The notes under the pieces were generated by a model, which did not search any database, was not told where the DNA came from, and saw nothing but the letters and a program-made list of their open reading frames with translations. A DNA stretch of 64,000 bases from JAFAFN01 sp963707555 (GTDB lineage: Bacteria; Actinomycetota; Acidimicrobiia; Acidimicrobiales; Microtrichaceae): contig CAVPQM010000017.1 in NCBI GenBank assembly GCA_963707555.1, positions 62,001 to 126,000 of the forward strand. The letters are read 5' to 3'. Position 1 is the stretch's first letter. Each line of letters begins with the position of its first letter. Below are positions 41,220 to 53,128 of this stretch, one piece after another. The translations under genes were made by a program, and so were the position numbers.

Positions 41220-42005
41220 CCTCGACCCGGCTCGCACCCACCGACACCAGCGCCTCGGCCGACCTGCGACACGCGCTGCGCTCGGAGTGGATCAAGCTCA
41301 CCAGCCTCCGTTCGTGCGTCGCGGTCGTCGGAGCGCTCGCCGTGGTCCTGCCGCTGTTCGCCGCGGTCGTGGCCGGCACCGGCTCGTTGCAGCCCGACGA
41401 CACGGTCCTGGGAGCGAGTGTCCTGGGCGGTGCGGTGCTCGCCCAGCTGCTCGCCGCGTCGCTCGGCGCCGTGAGCATCACCAGCGAGTACCGCAGCGGC
41501 ACCATCCGACCGACCCTCCTCGCCTGCCCCCGCCCGTTGACCGTGCTCGCCGCCAAGTCGATCGTCACCTCTGCGGTCGTCGCCGCCGTCGTGGCGCCCG
41601 CGACGGTGGCGTCGTACCTGATCGGGTCGCTGATGCTGGACGACGTCTACGCCCAGGGACGACCGTTCCCCGCGGTCGTCGGGCTCACCCTGGCGATCTG
41701 CTCGATGTCCGTGCTCGGCGTCGGAGACTCGGATCGATCACACGGCACGCCGCCGGAGCCATCGCCGCCGTGATCGGCGTGGTCCTGCTGCCGGCGATGC
41801 TCTCGCCGGTGCTCGGCGACGCCCGACGGTGGCTCGGCGGCGCCTCGCTGACCGCCGTCATGCAGAAGCTCTCCCAGAGCTCCGACGCCACCCCCGAGAC
41901 GGTCGGCTCCCTCGGAGCGTGGCCGTCCCTCGGCGTGGTCGCCGTCTACACGCTCGTGATCGTCGCCCTGGCGGTGTGGCTGCTGCGCCGCCGCGTACAG
42001 GCTGA
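41216..42005 (+). CDS. ABC-2 type permease (frameshifted, end uncertain)
   Basis: About 255 residues of multi-helix membrane protein. It starts TSTRLAPTDTSASADL, has the ABC-2 motif ALRSEWIKLTSLRS and SEYRSGTIRPTLL, and the second part, after a frameshift near 41728, continues as TRHAAGAIAAVIGVVLLPAML and VVAVYTLVIVALAVWLL. It pairs with the ATPase at 40278. The end is uncertain because no stop fits the second frame; a TGA at 42003 would do so after one more indel. Confidence 0.7.
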
Positions 42006-42030
42006 CGGGGTCGGACCCCGGCGTGGACCG

Positions 42031-42036
42031 TACGCT
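42031..42036 (+). promoter_or_regulatory. leaderless -10 hexamer (TACGCT) for the histidine kinase
   Basis: TACGCT lies seven bases before a GTG at 42044 that is in frame with the kinase. Confidence 0.45.
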
Positions 42037-42043
42037 GAGCGCC

Positions 42044-43183
42044 GTGGGGCCGACCGAGCGCTTCCGACACATCCCCCACGACGCGCGCGACGTGGCGGTG
42101 ACCGCGCTCGTCGCGTGGCCGACGCTGATGGATGCCTGGTGGAACGAATCCGGCACCCGTCAGGCGGACGTGTGGACCTACGCCCTCACGCTCGCCATGG
42201 TGCTGGTGCTCCTGGCGCGGCGGCGATGGCCGGTGGCGGTCGCGGTCGCGACCGGGGCCGCGCTTCACCGCGCTGTACCTGCTGGGCCACCACGGCGAGC
42301 TGCTCAACCTGCCGGTGATGGTGGCGTTGTACACCGTCGCCGACCTGGGGGATCGACGACGCACGATCGTCACCGGCGTGGTCGCCGCCGCGTGGTCCGG
42401 CGTGATCGGCTTCACCAGCGACGACCCGATCAGGCGCTCGCGGAGGCTCACCCGTGCTCGAGATGCTCTGGCCGCTCATCGCCCTCGCGTTCGGCGAGAT
42501 CGCCCGCACCCGACGTGAGCTCCTGGCGCTCGCCGAGCTCGAGCGGGAGCACGAGGCGCAGCGACGGGTCGCCGCGAACGAGCAGCCGCATCACGCGTGA
42601 GGTCCACGACGTCGTCGCACACACGATGGCGGCGGTCAACGTCCAGACGACCGCGGCGCTCGCGGCGTTCGACACCCGCCCCGAGGTGGCTCGCACCTCG
42701 CTCGGACGAGCACGGTCCGCGAGCCGCGACGCCATGACCGAGCTGCGCATCACCGTCGGGTTGTTGCGAGGCGCCGACGACCCGGGCGAGCCGGCACCGC
42801 CGCCGCGGCTCGACCAGCTCGACGATCTCGCTGCGACCGCTCGTGCGGCAGGCATCGAGGTCGCCCTGCGGGACCGACGCACCGGTCGACGGCTCCCAGC
42901 GACGGTCGAGCTCGCCGGGTTCCGGATCGCGCAGGAGGCCGTCACCAACCTGGTGCGCCACAGCCGGGCCACGAGCGCGACGATCGACGTCGACGACCGC
43001 GACGGCGTCCTGCGCATCGACGTGAGCGACGACGGCATCGGCCCACCGTCCTCGGGCGACCGCGGATTCGGGCTGACCGGCATGGCCGAGCGGGCGAACG
43101 CCGTCGGAGGCCGACTCGAGATCGGTCGGACCGAGTCGGGCGGGTTCCGGGTGAGTGCCGCGCTGCCCGCGGCGTCGACATGA
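42044..43183 (+). CDS. NarL/DesK-type sensor histidine kinase (frameshifted)
   Basis: About 380 residues over at least two frameshifts (near 42262 and 42450-42580). The N-terminus has several membrane helices (DVWTYALTLAMVLVLLARR, LNLPVMVALYTVADLG). The HisKA_3 phosphoacceptor is in TREVHDVVAHTMAAV, the N-box is AQEAVTNLVRHS and the G-box is GFGLTGMAERANAVGG. It phosphorylates the adjacent response regulator. I chose GTG 42044 from the hexamer upstream. Its stop overlaps the regulator ATG. Confidence 0.85.
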   Translation: MGPTERFRHIPHDARDVAVTALVAWPTLMDAWWNESGTRQADVWTYALTLAMVLVLLARRRWPVAVAVATGAALHRAVPAGPPRRAAQPAGDGGVVHRRRPGGSTTHDRHRRGRRRVVRRDRLHQRRPDQALAEAHPCSRCSGRSSPSRSARSPAPDVSSWRSPSSSGSTRRSDGSPRTSSRITREVHDVVAHTMAAVNVQTTAALAAFDTRPEVARTSLGRARSASRDAMTELRITVGLLRGADDPGEPAPPPRLDQLDDLAATARAAGIEVALRDRRTGRRLPATVELAGFRIAQEAVTNLVRHSRATSATIDVDDRDGVLRIDVSDDGIGPPSSGDRGFGLTGMAERANAVGGRLEIGRTESGGFRVSAALPAAST

Positions 43184-43838
43184 GCACCACCGTCGTCCTG
43201 GTCGACGACCAGGAGGTGGTGCGTGCCGGGTTCCGCGTGCTGCTCGAGCTCACCGACGATCTGGTCGTCGTCGGTGAGGCCGCCGACGGGGTCGACGCCG
43301 TGCGGCTCGTCCGCGAGCTGCGCCCGGACGTCGTGCTGATGGACGTCCGCATGCCGACGATGGACGGCATCGAGGCGACCCGCCTCGTCGCCTCGGACCC
43401 CGACCTGGCCGGCACCGCGGTGATCGTCATGACCACCTTCGAGGTCGACGAATACGTCATGGGGGCGATCCGCTCAGGCGCCGCGGCATTCCTGTTGAAG
43501 GACCTCGACGCCACGCAGCTCCAGTCCGCCGTGCGCACCGTGGCCGCGGGTCAGGGACTCATCGACCCGGCGGTCACACGTTCGGGTGATGCAGGAGCTC
43601 GTTCGTCCCAGCGCTGCACGCCCACCGGACACCTCGCCGCTCGGGGTGCTGACCGAGCGTGAGCGCGACGTCGTCGCCCTGGTCGGCGAGGGCCTGAACG
43701 ACGCCGAGGATCGCGGCCCGGCTGATCATGAGTCCGCTCACGGCGAAGACCCACGTCAGCCGGGCGATGATCAAGCTCGGGTGCCGCGACCGTGTGCAGC
43801 TGGTGATCGTCGCGTACGAGACCGGCCTCGTCGGCTGA
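43180..43838 (+). CDS. NarL/LuxR-family response regulator (frameshifted)
   Basis: About 218 residues over two frameshifts (near 43585 and 43710). Receiver domain: VVLVDDQEVVRAGF with the acidic pocket, phosphoacceptor Asp in VVLMDVRMPTMDG, Thr in VIVMTTFE and Lys in FLLKDLD. The LuxR DNA-binding domain follows: LTERERDVVALVGEGLN, then TAKTHVSRAMIKLG in the last frame. It probably regulates the neighbouring ABC exporter. The start overlaps the kinase stop (ATGA). Confidence 0.85.
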
Positions 43839-43850
43839 GCCCGGTCCCGC

Positions 43851-45580
<1,730 letters not shown>

Positions 45581-45790
45581 TCGACTCTCCTCACATCACG
45601 TGGAGGTGCGCTCAGGGCAGCTCGTGTCGCCGGCCGCATCCCCCGATCGCCGACGACCCCGTCAGGCTAACTCCCCATGACGGTTGTCACATCGTCAGTG
45701 AGCTCGCGGCGCCCGGTCGGGTGCGGGGTGTCCACTTCCGGCGATGCTGTTCGTCGTGGTGGTGCACGACGAACAGCCGAGGAGGCACCC
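45581..45790 (+). promoter_or_regulatory. leader of the DGPF/ECF42 unit with a 12-bp hairpin at the ribosome site
   Basis: This 210-base spacer has a perfect stem GCTGTTCGTCGT (45746-45757) with ACGACGAACAGC (45766-45777) around eight bases. It ends one base before GAGGAGG (45779-45785), the ribosome site for the ATG at 45791. TGTCGC (45625) and CGATC (45644) might be an ECF-type promoter, but their 13-base gap is short and I cannot confirm it. The left end is the minus-strand start region of the amidohydrolase. Confidence 0.45.
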
Positions 45791-46513
45791 ATGCAGTACC
45801 TGACCCTGTTGTACGACGACCCCACCACGATCACCGGACCGGGGGACCCTCAGTTCGACGCCGACATGGAGGGTTTCGACCGCTTCGGCGAGGTCGCCGC
45901 CGACTCGATCGTCGGCGGCGAGGCGCTCGAGGGCACCGACACCGCCGTCTCGGTCCGTCCCGGTTCGAACGCGCCGCTGGTGACCGACGGGCCCTTCGCC
46001 GAGACGACCGAGGTGCTCGGCGGCTACTTCGTGCTCGAGGCGGCCGATCTGGACGCAGCGGTCGATCTGGCGCGCCAGATCCCGACCGCCGGACCGGCGG
46101 CATCGAAGTGCGCCCGATGGTGCAGTGGAGCGCTCCCGACGATCCGGGCACCCGAGCCGACGCACCGATGTGGTTGTGCACGATCCACGGCCCGGAGACC
46201 ACCGACGACGACGCCGCGACCGACGGCTGGTCCCTCGGGGCCGAGCAGCGACCGCGAGTTCGCCGCCTCGGCCGGTGGCAGGACGATCGTCGCGTCGGGC
46301 GCGGTGCACCCCACCTCGACCGCCACGACGCTCCGCGAGCGCGACGGCCGGCTGGTGCTCGGTGACGGTCCGTTCTCCGAGACGACCGAGATCGTCGGCG
46401 GCTTCTACGTGCTCTCCGGGAACCACGATCAGGTGACCGCGATCGCCGCCCGGGTCCCGGTGCACCCCGACGGCGGGGTCGAGCTGCGTCCGATCATGGA
46501 CCTCGAGGCATGA
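45791..46513 (+). CDS. double DGPF/YCII-domain protein (frameshifted)
   Basis: About 240 residues after correction at two indels (near 46093 and 46245). It holds two copies of the DGPF domain. The first has MQYLTLLYDDPTT, LVTDGPFAETTEVLGGYFVLEA and EVRPMVQW; the second has LVLGDGPFSETTEIVGGFYVLSG and ELRPIMD. DGPF proteins are small and are usually found beside ECF42 sigma factor genes, and their role is not clear. It is followed at ten bases by the sigma gene. The strong GAGGAGG and the hairpin suggest translational control. Confidence 0.8.
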   Translation: MQYLTLLYDDPTTITGPGDPQFDADMEGFDRFGEVAADSIVGGEALEGTDTAVSVRPGSNAPLVTDGPFAETTEVLGGYFVLEAADLDAAVDLARQIPTAGPAASKCARWCSGALPTIRAPEPTHRCGCARSTARRPPTTTPRPTAGPSGPSSDREFAASAGGRTIVASGAVHPTSTATTLRERDGRLVLGDGPFSETTEIVGGFYVLSGNHDQVTAIAARVPVHPDGGVELRPIMDLEA

Positions 46514-46523
46514 CCGCACGACG

Positions 46524-47807
46524 ATGACCACCGGTGCCGACGACCAGGTGTTCGACCTCGGCGCGCTGCACCGGGCCGAGTACACGCGGGTGCTCGCCGC
46601 GGTCGCGGCCAGCACCCGCGACCTGGAGCTCGCCGAGGAGTCGGTCCAGGAGGCCTTCGCCGCAGCGTTGCGGACCTGGCCCGTCCGAGGTGTTCCGGAA
46701 CGTCCCGGCGCGTGGCTGACCACGGTGGCCCGCCGGCGGGCGATCGACGTCGCTCGACGCGAGGGCCGCCGCGCTCGGCTCGAGCTCGACGCGAGCGACG
46801 CCCCCGGTGGCGCGTCCCAGGACGAGGGGACCGACCACGACCGGCTGCGTCTTGCGTTCCTGACGTGTCACCCGTCGTTCACCTCGACGACCCGGGTCGC
46901 CATGACGTTGCGCTTCGTGTTCGGCCTGCACGCCCGCGAGATCGCCCGCCTGCTCGCCATGTCGGAGAGCGCGGTGCACAAGCAGGTCCAGCGCGCTCGT
47001 GCGAAGGTCCGCGACGCGCGCATCCCGCTGCGCTTCCCGCCCCAGGACCGCGTCGCCGAGCGGCTGCCCTCGGTGCTCGAGTGCGTGCGACTCGTGTTCA
47101 CCGAGGGGTACGCGGCGACCGCCGGCGACGACCTCATCCGGGCCGACCTGTGCCGAGCGGCGATCGCGCTGACGCGTGAGGCGGTCGCGTCCTTCCCGGA
47201 CGACCCGGGCGCCCGGGCGCTGCTCGCGCTCGAGCTGCTCCAGGACGCTCGCCGGGAGCAGCGCCTCGATGCCTCCGGCGCGGTCATCCTGCTCGAGGAC
47301 CAGGACCGTGACCGCTGGGACCGTGACGCCATCGACGAAGCACTCGCGTTGGTCGACACGCTCCCGACCGCCGACGGGAGCGACCCCGACCTCGAGCCGT
47401 CCACGCTCGCGCTGGTCCACCAGGCGACCATCGCCGCGGTGCACGGTCGTGCGGCGTCGTTCGGGGCGACGGACTGGGCCGAGATGCTCGGCCACTACGA
47501 CGCACTCGTCGCGCTGACCGGCTCCGAGGTCGTCGCGCTCGACCGCGTGGTGGTCGTCCGGCGGGTCGCCGGCGTGCACGCGGCGCTGGCGGACCTGGGC
47601 CGGATCGATCCGGCCCGCATCGGCCGCCCCCACTCGTTCCACGCCGTGCACGCCGACCTGCTGGGTGCCGCCGGGGACACCGCAGGGGCGCTCCGTGCGC
47701 TCGACGCGGCGATCGCTGCAGCGGGCACCGCGCCCGAACGGGCGCTGCTCGAGCAGCGTCAGCGGATGATGGGCGGGGCGAGCAGCGCGACGGTCACCGA
47801 GTCGTAG
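46524..47807 (+). CDS. ECF sigma factor of the ECF42 group
   Basis: A 427-residue protein. Region 2 is HRAEYTRVLAAVAASTRDLEL with the usual EESVQEAFAAAL, region 4 is FGLHAREIARLLAMSESAVHKQVQRARAKVR, and a long C-terminal extension of about 220 residues with TPR-like helices (LALVHQATIAAVHGRAAS, VVVVRRVAGVHAALADLG) follows. ECF42 factors have this extension instead of an anti-sigma factor and sit beside a DGPF gene, as here. It should direct transcription of its own operon. No frame change. Confidence 0.9.
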   Translation: MTTGADDQVFDLGALHRAEYTRVLAAVAASTRDLELAEESVQEAFAAALRTWPVRGVPERPGAWLTTVARRRAIDVARREGRRARLELDASDAPGGASQDEGTDHDRLRLAFLTCHPSFTSTTRVAMTLRFVFGLHAREIARLLAMSESAVHKQVQRARAKVRDARIPLRFPPQDRVAERLPSVLECVRLVFTEGYAATAGDDLIRADLCRAAIALTREAVASFPDDPGARALLALELLQDARREQRLDASGAVILLEDQDRDRWDRDAIDEALALVDTLPTADGSDPDLEPSTLALVHQATIAAVHGRAASFGATDWAEMLGHYDALVALTGSEVVALDRVVVVRRVAGVHAALADLGRIDPARIGRPHSFHAVHADLLGAAGDTAGALRALDAAIAAAGTAPERALLEQRQRMMGGASSATVTES

Positions 47808-47915
47808 ACGACGGTCACAGGGGGATGCCTCACGAGCGGCGCCCTGGCGCCGACACTGAAGTGAGCGATCGGCGCCCGTCGGTTCGCGCCGCCGACCGCT
47901 CGAGGAGCGACCCGA

Positions 47916-49383
47916 ATGTTCCAACCGACCTGGGAATCCGTCCGCACCCACCAGTTGCCCGAGTGGTACGACGAGGCCAAGCTCGGCATCTTCCTCCACT
48001 GGGGCCTGTACTCGGTGCCGGGGTGGGCGCCGCAGGTGGCGAACATCCAGGACCTGCTCCAGCACCACGGCCCCAAGGCGATGCTGCGCGACAACCCGTA
48101 CGCCGAGTGGTACATGAACACGATGCAGATCGATGGGAGCCCGACCCAGCAGTACCACCGGGCGACCTACGGCGCCGACTACCCGTACCACCGCTTCGCC
48201 GAGACCTTCGACGAGCAGTCCGCGGACGCCGACCTGGATGCGCTCGCCGGGCTGTGCGCCGACACGGGCGCGGGCTACGTCGTGCTGACCACCAAGCACC
48301 ACGAGGGGTTCACCCTCTGGCCGACCGAGCACCAGAACCCGTCCCGGCCGGGCTTCGTCGCCCAGCGCGACCTGGTGGGCGACATGACCGAGGCGGTGCG
48401 CGCCAAGGGCATGCGCATGGGTCTCTACTACTCCGGCGGCTACGACTGGACCTACAACGGCTACGTCATGCACCGGCCGGCGGACGCCGTCCTCGCGACG
48501 CCCCCGAGCGACGAGTACCGCGACTGCCGCGACCGCGCATGTGCGCGAGTTGATCGATCGCTACGCACCGTCGGTGCTCTGGAACGACATCTGCTGGCCC
48601 GGCGGCGGCAACCTGGCGGAGCTGTTCGCGCACTACTACAACACCGTCGACGACGGCGTCATCAACGACCGCTGGATCGAGTCCTCGACGCTGCGCAACA
48701 CCGTGGCCGACACCGTCACCGGCGCGGTCGGCGACGTCATGCAGGCGGTGTGGAAGTTCATCCCGGCCGACAAGAAGACGCTGACCTTCCCCGGCGCCAA
48801 GCACTTCGACTTCACGACCCCCGAGTACGCGAAGCCCGAGTCGATCCTCGAGAAGAAGTGGGAGTCGACCCGCGGCGTCGGTCACTCCTTCGGAGCGAAC
48901 CGCAACGAGCGCCCCGAGGACATCCTCACCACGACGGACCTGGTGCGCAGCTTCTGCGACATCATCTCGAAGAACGGCAACCTGCTCATCGGTATCGGAC
49001 CCGGCCCCGACGGCGTCATCCCCGAGGAGCAGCAGATCCCCGTCCGCGGCCTCGGCGAGTGGATGAAGGTCAACTCGCCGGCGGTGCACGGCACGCGGCC
49101 CTGGACGATCCCCCAGACCACCACCTCCGAGGGCACACAGGTGCGCTTCACCCAGGCCGACGGCGTGGTCAACGCGTTCCTGATCGAGACACCCGGACGT
49201 CGCACGTTCTCACTCCGCGGCATCGAGGCGTCGAAGGTCGACACCATCGAGATGCTCGGGGTGAAGGGTGCGATCTCGCACTCGGTCGACGACGGCGTGC
49301 TGACCGTGACGCTGCCGGACCGCCTGCCGGTCTCGGCGACGCACGTGCTGCGGCTGCGCGGCGACCTGCGGCCCACTCGTTGA
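47916..49383 (+). CDS. GH29 alpha-L-fucosidase (one frameshift)
   Basis: About 488 residues after correcting a frameshift near 48536. The N-terminal barrel has PEWYDEAKLGIFLHWGLYSVPGWAP, AEWYMNTM and TKHHEGFTLWP; the nucleophile Asp lies in VLWNDICWPGGG. The C-terminal part has GNLLIGIGPGPDGVI and a beta-domain. It removes alpha-L-fucose from glycans or glycosides and, with the GH36 gene, suggests use of plant or algal sugars. No signal peptide is visible. GAGGAG is ten bases before the ATG. Confidence 0.88.
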
Positions 49384-49418
49384 CCGGAGCCCACGGCTGA
49401 CGCAGGCCGAGCCGCGCC

Positions 49419-49424
49419 TACGGT
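49419..49424 (+). promoter_or_regulatory. -10-like hexamer (TACGGT) for the ABC gene at 49435
   Basis: TACGGT ends ten bases before the ATG at 49435. The spacing is longer than the usual six to nine here. Confidence 0.35.
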
Positions 49425-49434
49425 GACATGCCAC

Positions 49435-50383
49435 ATGTCCGACACACTCCTCGCACGCGGGATCACTCAGCGCTTCGGTGCACGCGACGTGCTCGACGGC
49501 GTCGAGCTGTCGGTGACGGCGGGACGGGTCACGGGTCTGGTCGGGCCGAACGGCGCCGGCAAGACGACGCTCATGCGCATCCTGTTCGGCGTCATCGAAC
49601 CCGACGCCGGCACCCTCCAGTGGCGCGGTCACGCACCGACCGACAGCGGACCGCCGCTCCTGGGGCTACATGCCCCAGGAGCAGGCGGCCTGTACCGCGA
49701 CATCCGCGTGCTCGACCAGCTCGTGTGGATCGCTCGACTGCACGGGCTGGACGCCGCGACGGGTCGTCGGCCGCGCACTCGATCTGCTCGAGCGCCTCGG
49801 CCTGGCGGAGCGGGCCAAGGACGAGGTCGAGAAGCTGTCGGGCGGCATGGCACAGCGGGTGCAGCTCGCCGCGGCGATGGTGCACGGACCGGAGCTGCTG
49901 GTGCTCGACGAGCCGTTCAACGGGCTCGACCCGGTGGCGGTCGAGTTCCTCTCCACGGTGATCGTCGACCACGTGCGCTCGGGCCGACACCTGCTGTTCT
50001 CGAGCCACCAGCTCGACCTGGTCGAGGACCTGTGCGAGGAGATCACGATGATCCACCACGGTCACGTGGTGCTGCACGGCGACGTCCGCGAGCTCAAGGC
50101 GCAGAGTCCCGACCGGTACCTCCGCGTCGACGTTCGCGGTCGACCCGACCTGGGTCGACCCCGCGCTGGCCTCGGTCGCGGACCGCGGACGCCTCGGGCA
50201 CCCGCGTCCGCCTGCGGCCCGGCCGCGGACGCCGGCAGCGTGCTCGACGGGATCCGCTCGCATGTTCCCGTCGGCGACTTCGGCGTGCACGCGCCGAGCC
50301 TGTCGGAGCTGTTCCTCGACGCAGCCGGCACGCGTCCCGAGGACCTGGCGGCCGACGACCTGACCCTCGCCCAGCACGCATGA
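49435..50383 (+). CDS. ABC transporter ATP-binding protein (frameshifted)
   Basis: About 315 residues over at least two frameshifts (near 49668-49765 and 50150). Walker A is GLVGPNGAGKTTLM, the Q-loop region follows around YMPQEQ, the signature is KLSGGMAQRVQLAAA, Walker B LLVLDEPFNGLDP and H-loop LFSSHQLDLVE. It resembles the NatA/CcmA type of exporter. The C-terminal extension is polar. Its stop overlaps the first of several ATGA repeats before the permease. Confidence 0.85.
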
Positions 50384-50435
50384 GCGGACAGCTCGCATGA
50401 GCGGACAGCACGCGAGCGGACAGCACGCATGAGCG
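50372..50435. repeat. tandem repeat of the ATGA stop/start junction between ABC genes
   Basis: Units of 17, 17, 15 and about 15 bp start at 50372, 50389, 50406 and 50421, with consensus CAGCACGCATGAGCGGA. The first holds the ATPase stop and the last the permease ATG at 50429. The copies at 50380 and 50397 make short frames (MSGQLA and MSGQHASGQHA) that end in later repeats. Confidence 0.85.
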
Positions 50436-51588
50436 TCCTCGGGTCGACCGGGTTGGTCGCCGGACGTGAGCTCCGCGAGACGTTCCGCCGCCGGAGCTTC
50501 TGGATCGTGCTCGGTGTGATGTTCATCGCGTCCTGCGCCGCGATGATCCTGCCCGACGTGCTCTCGGACGACTCCAACCCGAAGTACACCGTCGCCGTCA
50601 TCGGCGACGCGCCGAGCTCGAGGCCACGCTGACGGCGATCACCCGACAGCTCGACATCGACGTCGAGTACCGCGACGCGACCGACGTCAACGACGACGGG
50701 CGCGCCTGGTCGAGGACGACCGGCTCGACCTGGCACTGGTCGGCGGCGACGACCCCCGCATCGTCGCCCGGGCCGATCAGGCCGGACGGATCATGGTGGC
50801 GGTCCGCCAGGCGCTGACCACCCAGGCCATGACCGAGCAGCTCGCAGCCGACGGGCTCGACGCACGTCAGATCGACCAGGTGCTGTCGGTCCCGCCACCA
50901 CGACTGATCGAGGTCGACGAGGAGAGCTCCGGGCGGCAGACCACCGCGTTCGTGATCTCGTTCGTGCTGTACCTGTTGCTGCTCACGCTGATGGTCCAGG
51001 TCGCCAACGGCGTGGCGGTCGAGAAGTCGAACCGGATCAGCGAGGTGCTGCTCGCGGTGGTGAAACCGTCGGCCCTGCTCTTCGGCAAGGTGATCGGAGT
51101 CTGCGTCGTCGGCATCGGCACGCTGCTCGCCGTGGCGGTGCCGGTGGTCGTGAAGCTCGTGCTCGGCGGCAGCCTGCCCGAGGGCATCGGCGGGGCGATC
51201 ACGGGCGACGCACGGTGTGGTTCGTGCTCGGTCTCGCGCTGTACCTGACCATCGCCGGTGCACTCGGTGCGCTGGCGGAACGCCAGGAGCAGACCGGCTC
51301 GGTGATCGCGCCGCTGACGTTCCTGCTGATCGGCACGTTCATCGTCGCCCAGAGCTCCGCCGACAGCGTGCTCGGGACCGTGCTCGCCTACTTCCCGCTG
51401 ACCTCGCCGCTGATGATGCCGTTCCGCATCGCACTCGGTGAGGCGAGCGTCGTCGAGATCGTCGGCTCGCTGACGCTGCTGGTCGCATCGATCGTGTTGG
51501 CGGCCCGTGTCGGCTCGACCATCTACCGCGGGCAATCGTGCGGACCGGCCGGAAGCTGACGGTCCGCGAGGCACTGCGTTCGGGCTGA
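50429..51588 (+). CDS. ABC-2 type permease, NatB-like (frameshifted)
   Basis: About 385 residues over three or more frameshifts (near 50618, 50705, 51215 and 51540). The N-terminal helix TGLVAGRELRETFRRRSFW-IVLGVMFIASC is the ABC-2 start, a large outer loop follows (LDIDVEYRDATDV), then the six-helix core (TAFVISFVLYLLLLTLMVQ, VEKSNRISEVLLAVVKPS, ALYLTIAGALGALAERQEQ, LAYFPLTSPLMMPFRIAL). It pairs with the ATPase at 49435. The final frame ends RTGRKLTVREALRSG. Substrate unknown; NatAB exports sodium in Bacillus. Confidence 0.8.
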
Positions 51589-51591
51589 GCG

Positions 51592-52653
51592 TCAGCCCCG
51601 GAGGTGGTGCTCGACGCCGCGGGCGAAGCGCTCGACGTCGTCGGCGGTGGTGGACCAGCTGGTCATCCACCGCACGAGCGACTGCGACAGGTCCCACTCC
51701 CAGAAGAACGACCAGGCCTGCAGCGGAGCGATCGACTCGGTCGGCAGCCGCACGAAGACCGAGTTGACCTGTGGCGCCGACGCCAGGCTCACGCCGTCGA
51801 TGCCCTCGACCCGGTCGGCGAGCAGCCGGGCCATGTCGTTCGCATGCTGTGCGTGGCGCAGCCACAGGTCGTGCTCGAGCAGCGCCAGCAGCTGCGCCAC
51901 GATGAACCGGCTCTTCGAGGCGAGCTGTCCGGCCTGCTTCCGCACGAAGGCGGCACGTTCGGCGAGCTCGGGACGCAGGAACACGACGGCCTCTCCGTAG
52001 ATCGCTCCGTTCTTGGTCAGGCCGAAGGTCATGACGTCGACGCCGGTGTCGGCGACCATCGACCGCGGGATCGCTGCCGCCCGCCGCGACCGCGCACGAT
52101 GCGGGCACCGTCGAGGTGCACACGCATTCCGTGGGAGTGGGCGCGGTCACAGAGGTCGGCGATCTCGTCGGTCGAGTAGACGGTGCCCATCTCGGTCGCC
52201 TGGCTGATCGACACCACGGCCGGCTGCGGGTGGTGCTCGCTGTCGAGCCACGCGACGTGCGCGTCGATGTGGTCCGGCACCAACTTGCCGTCAGGTGTCG
52301 CGACGGGGATCAACTGCGACCCGGTGAAGCGGGTCGGCCACGCCGCACTCGTCGACGACGATGTCCGCGCTGTCGGGGGTGATCACCGCCTGCCACGGCT
52401 GCAGCAACGTCGCGAGCCCGACGACGTTCGCGCCGGTCCCGCCCCAGCACAGGTAGGTGGCGACCTCACGGTCGAAGAGCTCGTCCATGGCCAGCTCGGC
52501 CCGGCGGGTCCACGGGTCCTCGCCGTAGGCGAGGGCAGGCCCGTCGTTGGCCCTGCCGATCGCCTCGACCACATCGGGCGCGGCGCCGGCGGCGTTGTCG
52601 CTGGCGAAGGAGTTGAGCGGCGGGGGCGGCGGGGTGTCGGCGATGTGGGACAT
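51592..52653 (-). CDS. threonine aldolase/beta-eliminating lyase family PLP enzyme (frameshifted)
   Basis: About 345 residues over three frameshifts. The fold-type I start SFASDNAAGAAPDVVEAIGRAN, GGTGANVVGLATLLQPW, SISQATEMGTVY, and RVHLDGARI precede the likely PLP Lys in MTFGLTKNGAIYGEA. The C-terminal helices follow QLASKSRFIVAQLLALLEHD. It would split threonine or allo-threonine to glycine and acetaldehyde, or do a related beta-elimination. The ATG at 52653 sits divergently from a small stress-protein gene. Confidence 0.8.
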
Positions 52654-52774
52654 CGCCGAACATCTTTGCCCGACCGCGACCTCGGCGCGACGCGACGTCG
52701 CGTGGCACCCGGCCGACGGTGTGGCCCACACGTGCCTCGGGTACCGGTCGCGGCAGCCGACGAAAGGACCGCCC

Positions 52775-53125
52775 GTGAACACCACCGGACCCGACACCAC
52801 CGGACCCGACACCCGCTCTGGCGACCAGGCCGCCGACGTCGCGGAGCTCGACGACGCGAAGGACGGCCGCTGGGTGTCGGTGTCCGGCTCGGCCCGACTG
52901 GTCGAGGACCGACCGCGGGTCCAGGAGATGTGGAGTCCGCTCTACCAGGCATGGTTCGACGGCGCGGACGACCCGGACCTCGTGCTGCTACGCGTCGATG
53001 CGCACAGCGCCGACTACTGGGACGCCGACTCGAACCGGATCGTGCGACTGGCACGGCTGGTCACCGCAGCGGTCACCGGCGGCGACCCCGACACCGGTGA
53101 CCGCGGGACGCTCCACACGGGGTGA
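52775..53125 (+). pseudogene. truncated pyridoxamine-phosphate-oxidase-like general stress protein
   Basis: A 116-residue protein that matches only the C-terminal half of actinobacterial general stress proteins of the PNPOx-like FMN family: WVSVSGSARLVEDRPRVQEMWSPLYQAWF, LVLLRVDAHSADYWDADSNRIVRLARL. The N-terminal half, with the FMN-binding strand, is absent; instead a Thr/Asp/Ala-rich stretch precedes it. GAAAGGA lies before the GTG at 52775. It may be a remnant or a short form with a new start. No single-base fix restores the missing part from the upstream DNA. Confidence 0.6.
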
Positions 53126-53128
53126 CGT

